Source: Terriglobus roseus (lineage in GTDB: Bacteria; Acidobacteriota; Terriglobia; Terriglobales; Acidobacteriaceae). From it: a stretch of 64,000 bases of DNA. Made by a program: the position numbers and the translations under genes. Location: positions 4,464,001 through 4,528,000 of the forward strand of contig NZ_LT629690.1 in assembly GCF_900102185.1 (NCBI RefSeq). Direction: 5' to 3'. Positions within the stretch are counted from its first letter, which is position 1. Every line of letters begins with the position of its first letter. The notes under the pieces were generated by a model. It had not been told where the DNA came from and made no database searches. It worked only from the letters and a program-made list of their open reading frames with translations. Below, one piece after another: positions 27,352-36,312 of this stretch.

Positions 27352-29550
27352 ATGCGAATCCTCCCGGCCATAGTTGCATTGTGTGTTTCCATCCCTATTG
27401 CTGTCGCGCAGAAGCCGTTCAGCGTGGCCGATGCGTTGTCTGCACCGTTTATGAACCAGCTCACCGCCGCTCTGTCGAAAAACCGCGTGGCGTGGTTTGT
27501 GGATGACGGGGGGAAGCGTAATGTGTGGGCTGCGTCGCCCACAGAGAAGGCGCGCTCGCTGACGCATTACACGCAGGATGATGGACAAGATATTGATGAC
27601 ATCATCTGGTCGCGGGATGGTGAGCGCGTGGCGTACACGCATGGCACCGGCCCCGACGGTAGTGAGCATCCGGTGGCGGCGAATCCAGCGCATCTGCAGG
27701 AAGATGTGCAGCAGCGGGTGGAGATTGCTACGTGGGATGGTGCGGTGCGTGTGGTGGGCGCTGGGCACAAGCCAGTGTTTTCGCTTGATGGCAAGCGTGT
27801 GTTTTACCTGCATAGCGGAAAGATTTATGCGGCCGACGTTACTGATGCTTCGAAGCAGCCAGAGCAGTTGGTGATTGCAGAGGGGCAGGCTTCGCAAATC
27901 CGGCTCTCACTGGATGGAACGAAGCTTGCGTTCGTCTCCAACCGTGGCGATCACAGCTTTATCGGTGTGTTTACCTTTGGCAGCAAAACGCTACAGTATG
28001 TCGATCCGGGCACAGGGAAAGACCATGACCCCTTGTGGTCCGCAGATTCAAGACGGATTGCATTTATTCGCGAATCGCCTGTGTTGACGGAGCTTGATCT
28101 GCGCTGGATGCGGAGCGTGCCGGTGCCGTGGTCCATTCGTATGGCTGATGTTGCAAGCGGCAACGGTGAACAGATCTGGCAGGCGGACAAAGGCGCGGGT
28201 TCACTGTTTCACGAGATGGTGGCTCCGAATCAATTGCTTGGGATGAAAGATGGCCGGATCGTTTTTGCGTGGGAGAAGACGGGCTGGCTGCATTTGTATT
28301 CGCTGCTGCCGGGGGAGAGGCAGGCAAAGGAACTTACGCCCGGTGAGTTCGAGATCGATGATGTTGTCACGGATGGCGAGCGGATTGTTTACAGCAACAA
28401 TCAAGTAGCAGAAACGTCAGACGACATCGATCGCAAACACATCTGGTCTGTGGAGCAGAATCGTCCTTCTCCTACGCCAGTCACGTGGGGTACGGGAATT
28501 GAGACGAATCCGGTAATTCTTGCAGACGGGCAGATGGCGGCGATGCAGGCAAGCTGGCGGGTGTCATTCGAGCCTGTGTTGCTCATGCCTCGTCCTTTTG
28601 AGAAGGGACCCCTGTTCCACACATGCGCAATGAACGGGCAACAACGTGACATCAATCGATGTGAAGCAGGAGCAGGGTTGACCCCATTCATGCTCCACAA
28701 CACGAGCCCCGTTTATTTGCAACGATCCACGGCATTCGTTGAACCGAAGCAGGTCGTGTTTTCCGCGAGTGATGGGCTTTCCATTCATGGGCAGTGGTTT
28801 CTGCCGAAGAACACGAAGCCGGGCGAGAAGCTGCCGACGATTGTCTTCTTTCATGGTGGATCACGGAGGCAAATGCTGTTGGGCTACAACCCCATGCAGT
28901 ATTACGCGCAGGCTTACGAGTTGAATCAGTACTTTGTATCGCGCGGGTATGCGGTGTTGAGTGTGAACTATCGCAGCGGCACCGGCTATGGCATGGAGTT
29001 TCGTCAGGCGAAGGATTACGGCGTTTTTGGTGGCAGCGAGTATCGCGATATTGAAGGCGCCGTGAAGTGGCTCAAGGCGCAGTCGAATGTGGATACGAAA
29101 CGCATTGGTGCGTGGGGCGGAAGCTACGGCGGTTACATGACGGCGTTGGCACTGGCGCGTGACTCGGCAGATTTTGCTGCGGGTGTTGATTTGCATGGCG
29201 TGCATGACTGGTCGTTTGAGATGGATTCGTGGAAACAGACCAACGATCCGAATTACGATGCAGCGGCGCGGGCGAAGATTGCATTTGCTGCTTCGCCCAT
29301 GGCGGATGTGGCGAAGTGGAAGTCACCCGTGCTGTTGATGCAGGGCGATGATGATCGCAATGTGCTGTTCGGGCAGACCGTGCGGTTGGCCGCGGCTCTG
29401 CGAGCCGACGGAGTCGACGTGGAAGAGAAGATCTTTCCCGATGAGGTGCACGACTTTCTGTTGCACCGGAACTGGGTGGCGGCCTATAAGGCTGCCGCGG
29501 AGTTCTTCGATCGGAAGCTGAAAGGGAAGTCGTCTTCCGTCCAACCGTAG
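27352..29550 (+). CDS. Secreted S9 prolyl oligopeptidase / dipeptidyl-peptidase-IV-like enzyme
   Basis: About 732 residues: signal peptide (ILPAIVALCVSIPIAVAQ), a beta-propeller built of repeats such as LSLDGTKLAFVSNRGD and DPLWSADSRRIAFIRE, then a C-terminal alpha/beta-hydrolase domain. The catalytic serine is Ser591 in GAWGGSYGGYMT, with the aspartate in MQGDDDRNV and the histidine in DEVHDFLLH. The family cleaves short peptides, often after proline or alanine, in the envelope or outside. An ATG six codons upstream (27334) is an alternative start; neither has a strong ribosome site. Confidence 0.9.
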   Translation: MRILPAIVALCVSIPIAVAQKPFSVADALSAPFMNQLTAALSKNRVAWFVDDGGKRNVWAASPTEKARSLTHYTQDDGQDIDDIIWSRDGERVAYTHGTGPDGSEHPVAANPAHLQEDVQQRVEIATWDGAVRVVGAGHKPVFSLDGKRVFYLHSGKIYAADVTDASKQPEQLVIAEGQASQIRLSLDGTKLAFVSNRGDHSFIGVFTFGSKTLQYVDPGTGKDHDPLWSADSRRIAFIRESPVLTELDLRWMRSVPVPWSIRMADVASGNGEQIWQADKGAGSLFHEMVAPNQLLGMKDGRIVFAWEKTGWLHLYSLLPGERQAKELTPGEFEIDDVVTDGERIVYSNNQVAETSDDIDRKHIWSVEQNRPSPTPVTWGTGIETNPVILADGQMAAMQASWRVSFEPVLLMPRPFEKGPLFHTCAMNGQQRDINRCEAGAGLTPFMLHNTSPVYLQRSTAFVEPKQVVFSASDGLSIHGQWFLPKNTKPGEKLPTIVFFHGGSRRQMLLGYNPMQYYAQAYELNQYFVSRGYAVLSVNYRSGTGYGMEFRQAKDYGVFGGSEYRDIEGAVKWLKAQSNVDTKRIGAWGGSYGGYMTALALARDSADFAAGVDLHGVHDWSFEMDSWKQTNDPNYDAAARAKIAFAASPMADVAKWKSPVLLMQGDDDRNVLFGQTVRLAAALRADGVDVEEKIFPDEVHDFLLHRNWVAAYKAAAEFFDRKLKGKSSSVQP

Positions 29551-29762
29551 TCCTGTGGGACGAAAGCGGCCTTCCGAATCGTCAGGATGAACCTCTGACA
29601 ATAAGTGCGTCGATCTGGGTGCGTTCACTTTTAAACAGAGTGTTGATGTGGTGGTTGTTTCTGAAACCGGCCTTAGCTACGTCAAATTGTTCAGGCTGAT
29701 TCTTTCCTGATGTTTGCATCCAAGGAAAGGCACACTGAAACATTTTCGCGGAGGCAGGACAG

Positions 29763-30746
29763 ATGAGTTTGGCAGCATGGGTTGCGGCGCACGGATACGC
29801 GTCTGTGCTTGGGCTCCTGCTGTTGTCCTCGCTGGGGTTACCCATGCCTGCGGGACTGGCGTTGATTCTTGCGGGGGCGGCAAGCCATCGTGGTTTGTTG
29901 AGGATGGAAGTGCTTGTGCCGCTGGCCATTCTTACCGAAAATTTCGGTGCTACCACCCTTTTCACGGGTGGTCGGCTGACGGGATGGTGGTTGCTTGGAC
30001 GGCTTTGCCGCCTCACGATTGATCCGGAAAATTGCATTTTCCGTTCCGCGGATTTCTTTTACGAACGCGGCCCCAGCGTTTTGTTGATCGCTCGCTTTCT
30101 TCCTGGATTGAATAGCATGGCGCCACCGCTTGCCGGAAGCCTGAATATGCGCTGGTGGAAGTTCTGGCGGTTGGACATTTTGGGAGCCATGCTGCATGTC
30201 TGCGTGTGGACGGGTGTTGGGTATTTCTTTAGCCGCTACATCAAGCTGGTGACAGATGGGTTGGCGGTAGTTGGGCATGTAGCGGCAGGCTTTGTGTTTC
30301 TGGTTCTGTTGGGCTACGCAGGTCTGTGGGTTTTCGTTTCGTTACGCGACCGGCGTTACAGCAATGTGCATCGCATCTCGGCGGATGAGGTCGTACGGCG
30401 GCTGGAGAATCCTGATCCCTGCCATCCGATTGTGATTGCGGATGTGCGTTCTCACGGCTATTACGATCCCGGGATGTTGCGTATTAAGAACAGCATTCGC
30501 GTTGAGCCGAATCGACTTGGCGCGGAACTGGACGCGCTGCGTGAGACGCTGGCGCCAGAATGCGATATCTATGTGTACTGTTCGTGCGTGCGGGATGCCA
30601 CCAGCATTCGGATTGCCTATGCAATGGAGTCGCGTGGCACAAGGGTGCACGTGATTGAAGGTGGTCTGCGAGCGTGGCTGAAGGCTGGCTGGCCGACAGA
30701 GTTAGTGCCTGCCGGCGAGCTTCGGCATCTGCCGCGCTTCGATTAG
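29763..30746 (+). CDS. DedA-family membrane protein fused to a rhodanese domain
   Basis: 327 residues. The first about 200 form a DedA/VTT module with several membrane helices and the family features E-x-F/G in LTENFGATTLFTGGR and ARFLPGLNSMAPPLAGSLNM, the latter matching the conserved F.R.xPG.R.....aG helix. After the last helix, residues 215-327 form a cytosolic rhodanese domain (IVIADVRSHGYYDPG...) with active-site candidate Cys273 in YCSCVRDATSIRIAY and VIEGGLRAWLKAGWP. DedA proteins act in lipid flipping and membrane homeostasis; the rhodanese could move persulfide sulfur or serve as a redox sensor. Fusion of the two is uncommon but not unknown. Confidence 0.85.
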   Translation: MSLAAWVAAHGYASVLGLLLLSSLGLPMPAGLALILAGAASHRGLLRMEVLVPLAILTENFGATTLFTGGRLTGWWLLGRLCRLTIDPENCIFRSADFFYERGPSVLLIARFLPGLNSMAPPLAGSLNMRWWKFWRLDILGAMLHVCVWTGVGYFFSRYIKLVTDGLAVVGHVAAGFVFLVLLGYAGLWVFVSLRDRRYSNVHRISADEVVRRLENPDPCHPIVIADVRSHGYYDPGMLRIKNSIRVEPNRLGAELDALRETLAPECDIYVYCSCVRDATSIRIAYAMESRGTRVHVIEGGLRAWLKAGWPTELVPAGELRHLPRFD

Positions 30747-30793
30747 TGCGCGTGCAAATCGTGCATGCTGCGTGCTAGTTTGTCTCCACGGTC

Positions 30794-32131
30794 ATGCTGC
30801 GATGGATTGCCAGAACGGCGGCGGTTTGCGCTGCGGGTTTCCTGTCAGCCCAGATTTGCTGTGCTCAAACGAGTACGCCTTCACCGCAAGACGATAAGTC
30901 GACATTGCATGTCTATGTGAACCTGGTGCAGATTCCTGTGCTTGTGTTGAGTGGTTCGCTGCGCCCGATTCCACATCTTCCAGACAGCAGTTTCAAAGTC
31001 ACTATCGACGGTCTTGGGCAGATACATCCCCAGCGGATTCGCATGGAGGGAGAAGACCCCATCAATCTGGTGCTGATTGTTGACCGGAGCTTAAAAGATG
31101 ACACGCTGTGGAACGATCTTCCGAAATCGCTGGAGCCGCTGATTCAATCGTTACGACCGCGCGATCATATCGGCATATTGGGAATGGATGGATGCGTTGC
31201 ACGGAGATTTGGGCCGGAGATGGCTCCGTTCGATCCTGATTGGTTGAGAGGGACGGCGAAGACCGTAACGGACATGGTGCCGTCGAAGGACCGCGGAAAG
31301 AAAGCCACCTGCGCGAAACCCACTACCTACTGGGAGTTGGTGATGTACGCGGCCAGTAAGCTCTCACAATATCCGGGAAGAAAGATTTTGGTTACGCTTG
31401 GGCCGGGAGACAAGCTTCCCCCGGAACTAACGCAGCAGGTGCATTCGTTGCTTACTGGGAACAGCATTACGATGTTTCCCATCGTTCACCCAAATGCGAT
31501 GAATATCAACATCCCATATGCGCTGGGGCGGCCAACGCGTTCGGGTAACCAAACGCAGGTTTTGGCGATGATGAATCCGCGGGTTGATACGGATGCGTTA
31601 CAGGCGATGACGACCCAGGCAGAGCTGAGTGGTGGCACCCTGCTGGGAGCTTCGTTTCAGGATTTCGCCAAGATCCTAGCACAGCCGGTGGAACTGGCTC
31701 GCGGGCGATACATCATCGAGTTTCCACGGCCCGATAAACTGCCACCCGGGACGCATTACATTTTTGTGGAGGATGGACATCCGCGGGATTTCATTCGCCC
31801 CGCAGGTATTTCCGTGCCGATTGCCGCGCCGAATGAGATGCGCGATGCCTCTGTCGAACATGGGACGCGCATGGAAGCGCAGGCGTCTGCTGCGGATAGC
31901 GGCATGACGCCACAGGATTCTGGTGCCGCGAAACCGCCGGAGACTTCGGCGCCTCAGCACCCCGCAGCGACCGGCGCTTTCGCGCCTCCACCACCTGCTG
32001 CACCGGCCGCTTCCCCAGCGCCGGTTACTTCAGCGGCAGCTCCCGCTCCCGAGGTGACGAAGCCGGTTGCGCCGAAACCGCCGCCGCCGGATCCCACAGA
32101 TATTACGGACGATCTGCAGGCTCCGCGGTAA
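30794..32131 (+). CDS. Acidobacterial VWFA-related secreted protein with degenerate MIDAS
   Basis: 445 residues with a signal peptide (VCAAGFLSAQICCAQ), a beta-strand domain (TLHVYVNLVQIPVLVLS...FKVTIDG) and a von Willebrand A-type core (INLVLIVDRSLKDD...LRPRDHIGILGMDG). This matches the VWFA-related family expanded in Acidobacteriota. The metal-ion site normally reads DxSxS; here it is DRSLK, so one serine is missing and divalent-metal adhesion may be lost or altered. The C-terminal 90 residues are a Pro/Ala-rich linker or wall-spanning tail. Role unknown, presumably binding at the cell surface. Confidence 0.75.
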   Translation: MLRWIARTAAVCAAGFLSAQICCAQTSTPSPQDDKSTLHVYVNLVQIPVLVLSGSLRPIPHLPDSSFKVTIDGLGQIHPQRIRMEGEDPINLVLIVDRSLKDDTLWNDLPKSLEPLIQSLRPRDHIGILGMDGCVARRFGPEMAPFDPDWLRGTAKTVTDMVPSKDRGKKATCAKPTTYWELVMYAASKLSQYPGRKILVTLGPGDKLPPELTQQVHSLLTGNSITMFPIVHPNAMNINIPYALGRPTRSGNQTQVLAMMNPRVDTDALQAMTTQAELSGGTLLGASFQDFAKILAQPVELARGRYIIEFPRPDKLPPGTHYIFVEDGHPRDFIRPAGISVPIAAPNEMRDASVEHGTRMEAQASAADSGMTPQDSGAAKPPETSAPQHPAATGAFAPPPPAAPAASPAPVTSAAAPAPEVTKPVAPKPPPPDPTDITDDLQAPR

Positions 32132-32167
32132 TACGCGAAACCCTCGTAGAATAAGGGTGTGGGCGTA

Positions 32168-34150
32168 ATGGAACAGTTCGATGTGCTGGTGGTGGGCGCG
32201 GGGCACGCCGGTTGCGAGGCTGCTGCTGCCTCGGCACGCATGGGCCTGCGCACCGCGCTGTTCACGCTGAGCGTGGAGATGGTTGCGCAGATGAGCTGCA
32301 ACCCCGCGATCGGTGGCATTGCCAAGGGACATCTCGTACGCGAAGTGGATGCGCTCGGTGGCGTGATGGGTGAAGTGGCCGATGCCTGCGGCATTCAGTT
32401 TCGCCTGCTGAATACATCACGTGGCCCCGCGGTGTGGTCGCCGCGTGCGCAGTGCGATAAGGCGCTGTATCGCGTGAAGATGCGCGAAGTGCTGGCGCAG
32501 GTTCCGAATCTTTCCGTGGTGGAAGCGGAAGTTGTGGACGTGATTCTGGAAGACGGTGGCGATTCGGCACCGCGACGCTGCGTTGGATTGAAGCTGCGTG
32601 ACGGGTCTGAGGTTCGCGCTAAGGCCGTCGTCATTACGACAGGCACGTTCCTGAATGGCCTGATTCATTGCGGTGAAGAACGTACGAGTGCGGGACGTAC
32701 ACCGACAGAAGCTGCGAGTGTGTTTCTCGGCGAGAACCTGAAGAAGCTCGGGCTGCGTGGATGCCGTTTGAAGACGGGAACTCCGCCACGGCTGGATGGC
32801 CGCACGATTGACTGGTCAAAGTTTGAAGAACAGCCCGGCGATGAAGACCCTACGCCGTTTTCGTTCCGTTCGAAGCAGGTTCCGCAGTTGAAGCAGGTGT
32901 CCTGTCACATTGCTTACACCACGCCTGCGTTGTTGCAGTTGATTCGCGATAACGTGCATCGGTCGGCGATGTACTCGGGACGGATTGAAGGCATTGGGCC
33001 TCGTTACTGCCCTTCCATTGAAGACAAGATTGTTCGCTTTCCGGATAAGGAGCAGCACCAGTTCTTCCTGGAGCCGGAAGGATTGAATACCGATGAGGTG
33101 TACATCAACGGCATGAGCACTTCGCTGCCGCGCGATGTGCAATTGCAGATGGTGCGCTCGATTCCGGGACTTGAGAATGTGACGATGCTGCGACCGGGAT
33201 ATGCGATTGAGTATGACTCGATTGATCCCACGGAGTTGGATCGCGCGTTGAAGGTGAAGTCGATTGATGGGCTTTATCTTGCGGGACAGATTAACGGCAC
33301 CAGCGGTTATGAAGAGGCTGCGTGCCAGGGCTTGATGGCTGGCATCAATGCGGCGCTTGCGGTGAAGGATGAGCCTGCGTTCACGCTGGATCGCACAGAG
33401 GGTTATACCGGAATCCTTGTGGATGATCTGATCAGCAAGGGAACGAATGAGCCCTATCGCATGTTCACTTCGCGTGCGGAGTTTCGTCTGCACTTGCGCA
33501 TTGACAATGCCGATCGTCGCCTGACTCCGCATGGGCGTCGGCTTGGATTGATTGATGATGACGCGTGGGCGGATTATGAAGCGCGTCAGGCTCGCATGGC
33601 TGCTATGACGGTTTTGTTGGAGACGCAGCGCGTTAGCGAGTCGGCGAGCCAGCCAGTTAGCTTGATGTTGGCTGAGCTGAAGTCGGGTGAGCCATCGGAG
33701 GGGGCTGAGGTTGTTTCTCCCGCTTCTGTGAGAGGCCAGACGTACGCACAGTTGTTGAAGCGGCCTGAGGTTCGTGTGGAGATGCTGGTTCCGTTCCTGC
33801 GCGAAGAGATTGGAAAGATCCTTGACTTGCGCGGGTATGCGGATGAGGCGATGACTTCGCGTGTACGCAATGAACTTCGTGCAGTCGAGACGGAGATCAA
33901 GTTTGCGGGCTATCTGGAACAGCAGCGGCGATCGATTGAGAAGCTAAAGAAGGCCGAGGCGCATGTGATTCCCGCTTCGTTTGTGTATCGCGGTATCAGT
34001 GGGCTTTCGCGCGAGATGCAAGAGAAGCTGGAGCGTGTGCGTCCGCAGACGATTGGTCAGGCGAGCCGGATTCCCGGCGTTACGCCTGCAGCGGTGACGC
34101 TCATCCACCTGTTGATTGAGGTGGAAGGGCGCAAGGTTGCGAAGGTCTAG
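32168..34150 (+). CDS. mnmG: MnmG (GidA), tRNA U34 carboxymethylaminomethyl modification enzyme
   Basis: FAD- and NADH-dependent subunit that with MnmE installs cmnm5 on the wobble uridine of tRNAs. About 660 residues. Hallmarks include the N-terminal [101 protein letters not shown] and the C-terminal [22 protein letters not shown] precedes the ATG at 32168; a GTG three codons upstream is less likely. MnmE is not in this window. Convergent with mltG with only 18 bases between. Confidence 0.98.
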   Translation: MEQFDVLVVGAGHAGCEAAAASARMGLRTALFTLSVEMVAQMSCNPAIGGIAKGHLVREVDALGGVMGEVADACGIQFRLLNTSRGPAVWSPRAQCDKALYRVKMREVLAQVPNLSVVEAEVVDVILEDGGDSAPRRCVGLKLRDGSEVRAKAVVITTGTFLNGLIHCGEERTSAGRTPTEAASVFLGENLKKLGLRGCRLKTGTPPRLDGRTIDWSKFEEQPGDEDPTPFSFRSKQVPQLKQVSCHIAYTTPALLQLIRDNVHRSAMYSGRIEGIGPRYCPSIEDKIVRFPDKEQHQFFLEPEGLNTDEVYINGMSTSLPRDVQLQMVRSIPGLENVTMLRPGYAIEYDSIDPTELDRALKVKSIDGLYLAGQINGTSGYEEAACQGLMAGINAALAVKDEPAFTLDRTEGYTGILVDDLISKGTNEPYRMFTSRAEFRLHLRIDNADRRLTPHGRRLGLIDDDAWADYEARQARMAAMTVLLETQRVSESASQPVSLMLAELKSGEPSEGAEVVSPASVRGQTYAQLLKRPEVRVEMLVPFLREEIGKILDLRGYADEAMTSRVRNELRAVETEIKFAGYLEQQRRSIEKLKKAEAHVIPASFVYRGISGLSREMQEKLERVRPQTIGQASRIPGVTPAAVTLIHLLIEVEGRKVAKV

Positions 34151-34168
34151 CAGCCCTATCCTTACAAC

Positions 34169-35164
34169 TTATTGTTGGCCCTTGCGGTAGTCGGCGACGT
34201 TGGCGTTGTGTTCGCTGATGTTGTTGGAGAAGCGAGTGTGGCCTGTGTTGTCCGCTACGAAGTAGAGAGCTTCGGTGTCAGCAGGATGCAATGCGGCTTT
34301 GAGGGCCGCAGCTCCCGGTGAACAGATGGGCGCGGGTGGCAGGCCCGTGCGCTTGTAGGTGTTGTATGGGGAGTCGCGGTCTAGGTCGCTGCGATGAATG
34401 ACACCTGTCCAATGGCCTGCGAGGATTGCCGCGTAGATGACCGTTGGGTCTGTCTGTAATGGCATGTTCCGATTGAGACGATTGATGAAGACGCCTGCGG
34501 CTTGCGTGCGTTCGTCGTCGAAGTGAACTTCTTTTTCTACAAGTGATGCAAGCGTTACGGTCTGCGCGAGTGAGGTGCAGAGACCGGCGCAGGCCTGTGG
34601 CTGTTGAAGATCCAAGAGCGCGGTCTCTTTGCGGAAGCGCCGGACCATTGTGTCGAGCATGGTGCGCATGGTGGTGTGGCGGCTGAAGCGATAGGTGTCG
34701 GGATAAAGAAAGCCCTCGAGTGTCTGCGCGTTCGGCGACAGATCAGCGATCAGGTCTGTGTTCTTCTGCGCGGCTTCCAGGAAGGCGGCGTGCGTTCCTA
34801 GACCAGCGCCTTCGATGGCTGTAGCGATGTCGTAGAGGTTGAAGCCTTCGGGGATGGTGACGGCGCGTGTGTAGACGTCTCCGCGCGCGATGCGCTGATA
34901 GACGGTGAGCGCAGAGGCTGGGTCAGCAAAGCGATACTCGCCGGCCTTGAGATTGCCGCCTTTCCACACACGAAGAATCAGGAAGGCATAACGCGTGCGA
35001 ATGACGTGTGCGTCCTGTAGTTTCTGCGCCATGGCTTGCGTTCCTGTGCCGACTGGGAGATCGACGAAGGTTTCCTGCGACGGCGTGAACGGCGCGTAGA
35101 CAAGATAAGCGGCACCGCCTAAGGCGATGAGTACGAGCAGCAGAAGGAAGCCAAAGAACTTCAC
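34169..35164 (-). CDS. mltG: MltG, endolytic murein transglycosylase
   Basis: Membrane-anchored glycan-strand cleaving enzyme proposed to end peptidoglycan polymerisation. 331 residues: an N-terminal helix (FFGFLLLLVLIALGGAAYLVY), a LysM-like region (LKAGEYRF), and the YceG catalytic domain with TLEGFLYPDTYRF, Glu210 in ASLVEKE, FINRLNRNMPLQTDPTVIYA, SPYNTYKRTGLPPAPICSPG and the final ALYFVADNTGHTRFSNNISEHNANV. All match family length and order. No partner cell-wall genes adjoin. Confidence 0.95.
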   Translation of the reverse strand: MKFFGFLLLLVLIALGGAAYLVYAPFTPSQETFVDLPVGTGTQAMAQKLQDAHVIRTRYAFLILRVWKGGNLKAGEYRFADPASALTVYQRIARGDVYTRAVTIPEGFNLYDIATAIEGAGLGTHAAFLEAAQKNTDLIADLSPNAQTLEGFLYPDTYRFSRHTTMRTMLDTMVRRFRKETALLDLQQPQACAGLCTSLAQTVTLASLVEKEVHFDDERTQAAGVFINRLNRNMPLQTDPTVIYAAILAGHWTGVIHRSDLDRDSPYNTYKRTGLPPAPICSPGAAALKAALHPADTEALYFVADNTGHTRFSNNISEHNANVADYRKGQQ

Positions 35165-35541
35165 GTGGTTAGGTTCGCAGTTTGAAGCCGACGGGGCAAG
35201 TGGACGATTCTGGCGTTCGTGTCTGCCGCATTTTGGCGTCGTGCTGTTTGTCTGATTCGATACGCGCCTTCCGTTTCAGACGGTTGCGAGTTGTAGGTCT
35301 TTCGAGCAGATACCAGATTGGGAAATCCACTGATTTACGAAAGAAAAAGCTTGCCAACGTTTAGAGCTGGGGCGAATATAAGGCGAAGAAAAAGTCGTTA
35401 GGATAGTGGGTATACCCCCGCCACCTCTTTCAGTCCAGACTTACGACTTTCGATTTTTTCTCTATTGAATTCGCGTTGACTTGGTTTTTTGCGAGAACTT
35501 ACTTTCTCAAAACCAACATGACGCTTTGAGACACGCACACG
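35165..35541. other. Gene-poor stretch upstream of mltG
   Basis: No convincing gene. Two overlapping basic frames of about 60 codons exist on opposite strands at 35169-35364, with no ribosome site and no recognisable motif. Base composition becomes more AT-rich (runs of A around 35340-35395 and T around 35450-35490) than in the neighbouring genes, in keeping with promoters or foreign DNA. Confidence 0.5.
35476..35504 (+). promoter_or_regulatory. Possible sigma-70 promoter for the small-gene cluster
   Basis: TTGACT, a 17-base spacer and TTACTT. The -35 is near consensus but the -10 is poor. It lies about 40 bases ahead of the first small frame. By-eye match only. Confidence 0.3.
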
Positions 35542-35724
35542 ATGTGCGGAGCAACCTGCGGGTTTTGCGCGGGCATAAGCCCCCTTATGCCTTCTCCCGG
35601 GAGAACGCGAAATCTGTATGACGACAACCCGTTGCGAAGGTGGCCCACTGGCCGCAGAGCCAGCCATATTCGCGGCACAACAGACCGGAGATCGACCTTG
35701 GAGAAACGAGGCGGGTACCGGTAA
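35542..35724 (+). CDS. Putative 60-aa basic protein, phage-like cluster
   Basis: Small frame beginning MCGATCGFCAG, with a CxxxxCxxC cysteine group, then an Arg-rich tail ending LEKRGGYR. No ribosome site precedes the ATG and I recognise no family. Two things argue that it may be translated: its TAA overlaps the next start as TAATG, the arrangement of coupled genes, and a promoter-like sequence lies upstream. It also spans the two palindromes at 35572-35605, so the region may instead be a structured leader. Treat as tentative. Confidence 0.3.
   Translation: MCGATCGFCAGISPLMPSPGRTRNLYDDNPLRRWPTGRRASHIRGTTDRRSTLEKRGGYR
35572..35605. repeat. Two adjacent perfect palindromes
   Basis: GGCATAAG-CCCC-CTTATGCC (35572-35591) is followed without a gap by the 14-base palindrome TTCTCCCGGGAGAA (35592-35605). 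They could be RNA hairpins in a leader, or protein-binding sites. Neither has a following U-run on the plus strand. Confidence 0.6.
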
Positions 35725-35915
35725 TGAAGGTGAGAAAGAAGCATGAATTACTTGCGCAGGGACTTGAAGGTGTAGGACAGCCGGGACGGTTGAGCTTGTT
35801 GGAAGAGCGTGTGGATCGGCATGAACGAACAGTGCAGCGGATGAAGGGTGTGGGTGGTGCATTAAGTCTGGTGGTGACGTTGTTTCATGTAGCACTGGAT
35901 GTGATGCGACGTTAG
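35724..35915 (+). CDS. Small coiled-coil plus membrane-helix protein (63 aa), phage-like
   Basis: Starts in the TAATG overlap with the preceding frame. The N-terminal half is charged and helical (KVRKKHELLAQG, then LSLLEERVDRHERTVQRM, which has heptad-like spacing) and the C-terminal half is a membrane helix (GGALSLVVTLFHVALDV) ending MRR. The layout of a short coiled coil followed by a C-terminal helix recalls small accessory proteins next to phage lysis genes, but the assignment is by appearance only. The next small gene on the same strand follows after a terminator hairpin. Confidence 0.45.
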   Translation: MKVRKKHELLAQGLEGVGQPGRLSLLEERVDRHERTVQRMKGVGGALSLVVTLFHVALDVMRR

Positions 35916-35943
35916 TTGGTGAAAAACAGAGGTTGTAACGACG

Positions 35944-35973
35944 AACTGCTCCGAATGGAGCGGTTTTCTTTTT
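35944..35973 (+). terminator. Rho-independent terminator between two small phage-like genes
   Basis: Nine-base-pair stem AACTGCTCC / GGAGCGGTT (one G-U pair) with a GAAT loop and a trailing TTCTTTTT. It ends 12 bases before the next ATG, so it would cut transcription just ahead of that gene unless read-through or anti-termination occurs. Confidence 0.75.
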
Positions 35974-35985
35974 GGGGAGAAGAGG

Positions 35986-36240
35986 ATGAATTTCTTGAAA
36001 CTGTTTCTGCGTGGGATTGCTGTGCTGCCGAGTCTGATTCAGGGCATTGAGTCGGTTTATGGAGCGAAGACCGGTGATGAGAAGAAGAGCGCCGCACTGG
36101 AAATTGTGAGCGCTGCTGTGAAGATGGCGGATGCTGTTGCGAACAAGACGATTGTGAATGCGGATGGCTTCTCGACTGGGCTGGGGCAGGTGATTGATGG
36201 TGTGGTGGCTTGTTTGAATGCGAGCATCTGGGCGAAGTAA
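35986..36240 (+). CDS. Small phage-like protein (84 aa), holin-region type
   Basis: Strong ribosome site (GAAGAGG) immediately before the ATG. The N-terminus is amphipathic to hydrophobic (NFLKLFLRGIAVLPSLIQGIE), followed by an alanine-rich helix (KKSAALEIVSAAVKMADAVA) and a C-terminus GLGQVIDGVVACLNASIWAK. I associate the closing pattern (GL-x-VIDG-V-x-LNAS-W) with small proteins beside lysis genes in prophages, but that is recollection, not a search. No lysin, integrase or structural phage gene is near, so this is either a prophage remnant or a domesticated gene. Confidence 0.6.
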   Translation: MNFLKLFLRGIAVLPSLIQGIESVYGAKTGDEKKSAALEIVSAAVKMADAVANKTIVNADGFSTGLGQVIDGVVACLNASIWAK

Positions 36241-36299
36241 GTCTTTGCCTTCAGGAAGGCGATTTCACAACTCCATCCCATCCTCGGCAGGGTCGCCAA

Positions 36300-36305
36300 T
36301 ATAAT
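36300..36305 (+). promoter_or_regulatory. purE: Perfect -10 box close to the purE start
   Basis: TATAAT ends 7 bases before the purE ATG (36313). No -35 match is seen 16-18 bases upstream and no ribosome site lies before the ATG. If used, transcription would begin at or next to the start codon, giving a leaderless purE mRNA. Confidence 0.4.
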
Positions 36306-36312
36306 CAATGGT

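Noticed and set aside
35398-35895. A 165-codon minus-strand frame across the small-gene cluster
   Set aside because: Pro/Ser/Arg-rich with no motif; the plus-strand small frames have better ribosome sites and helix patterns.
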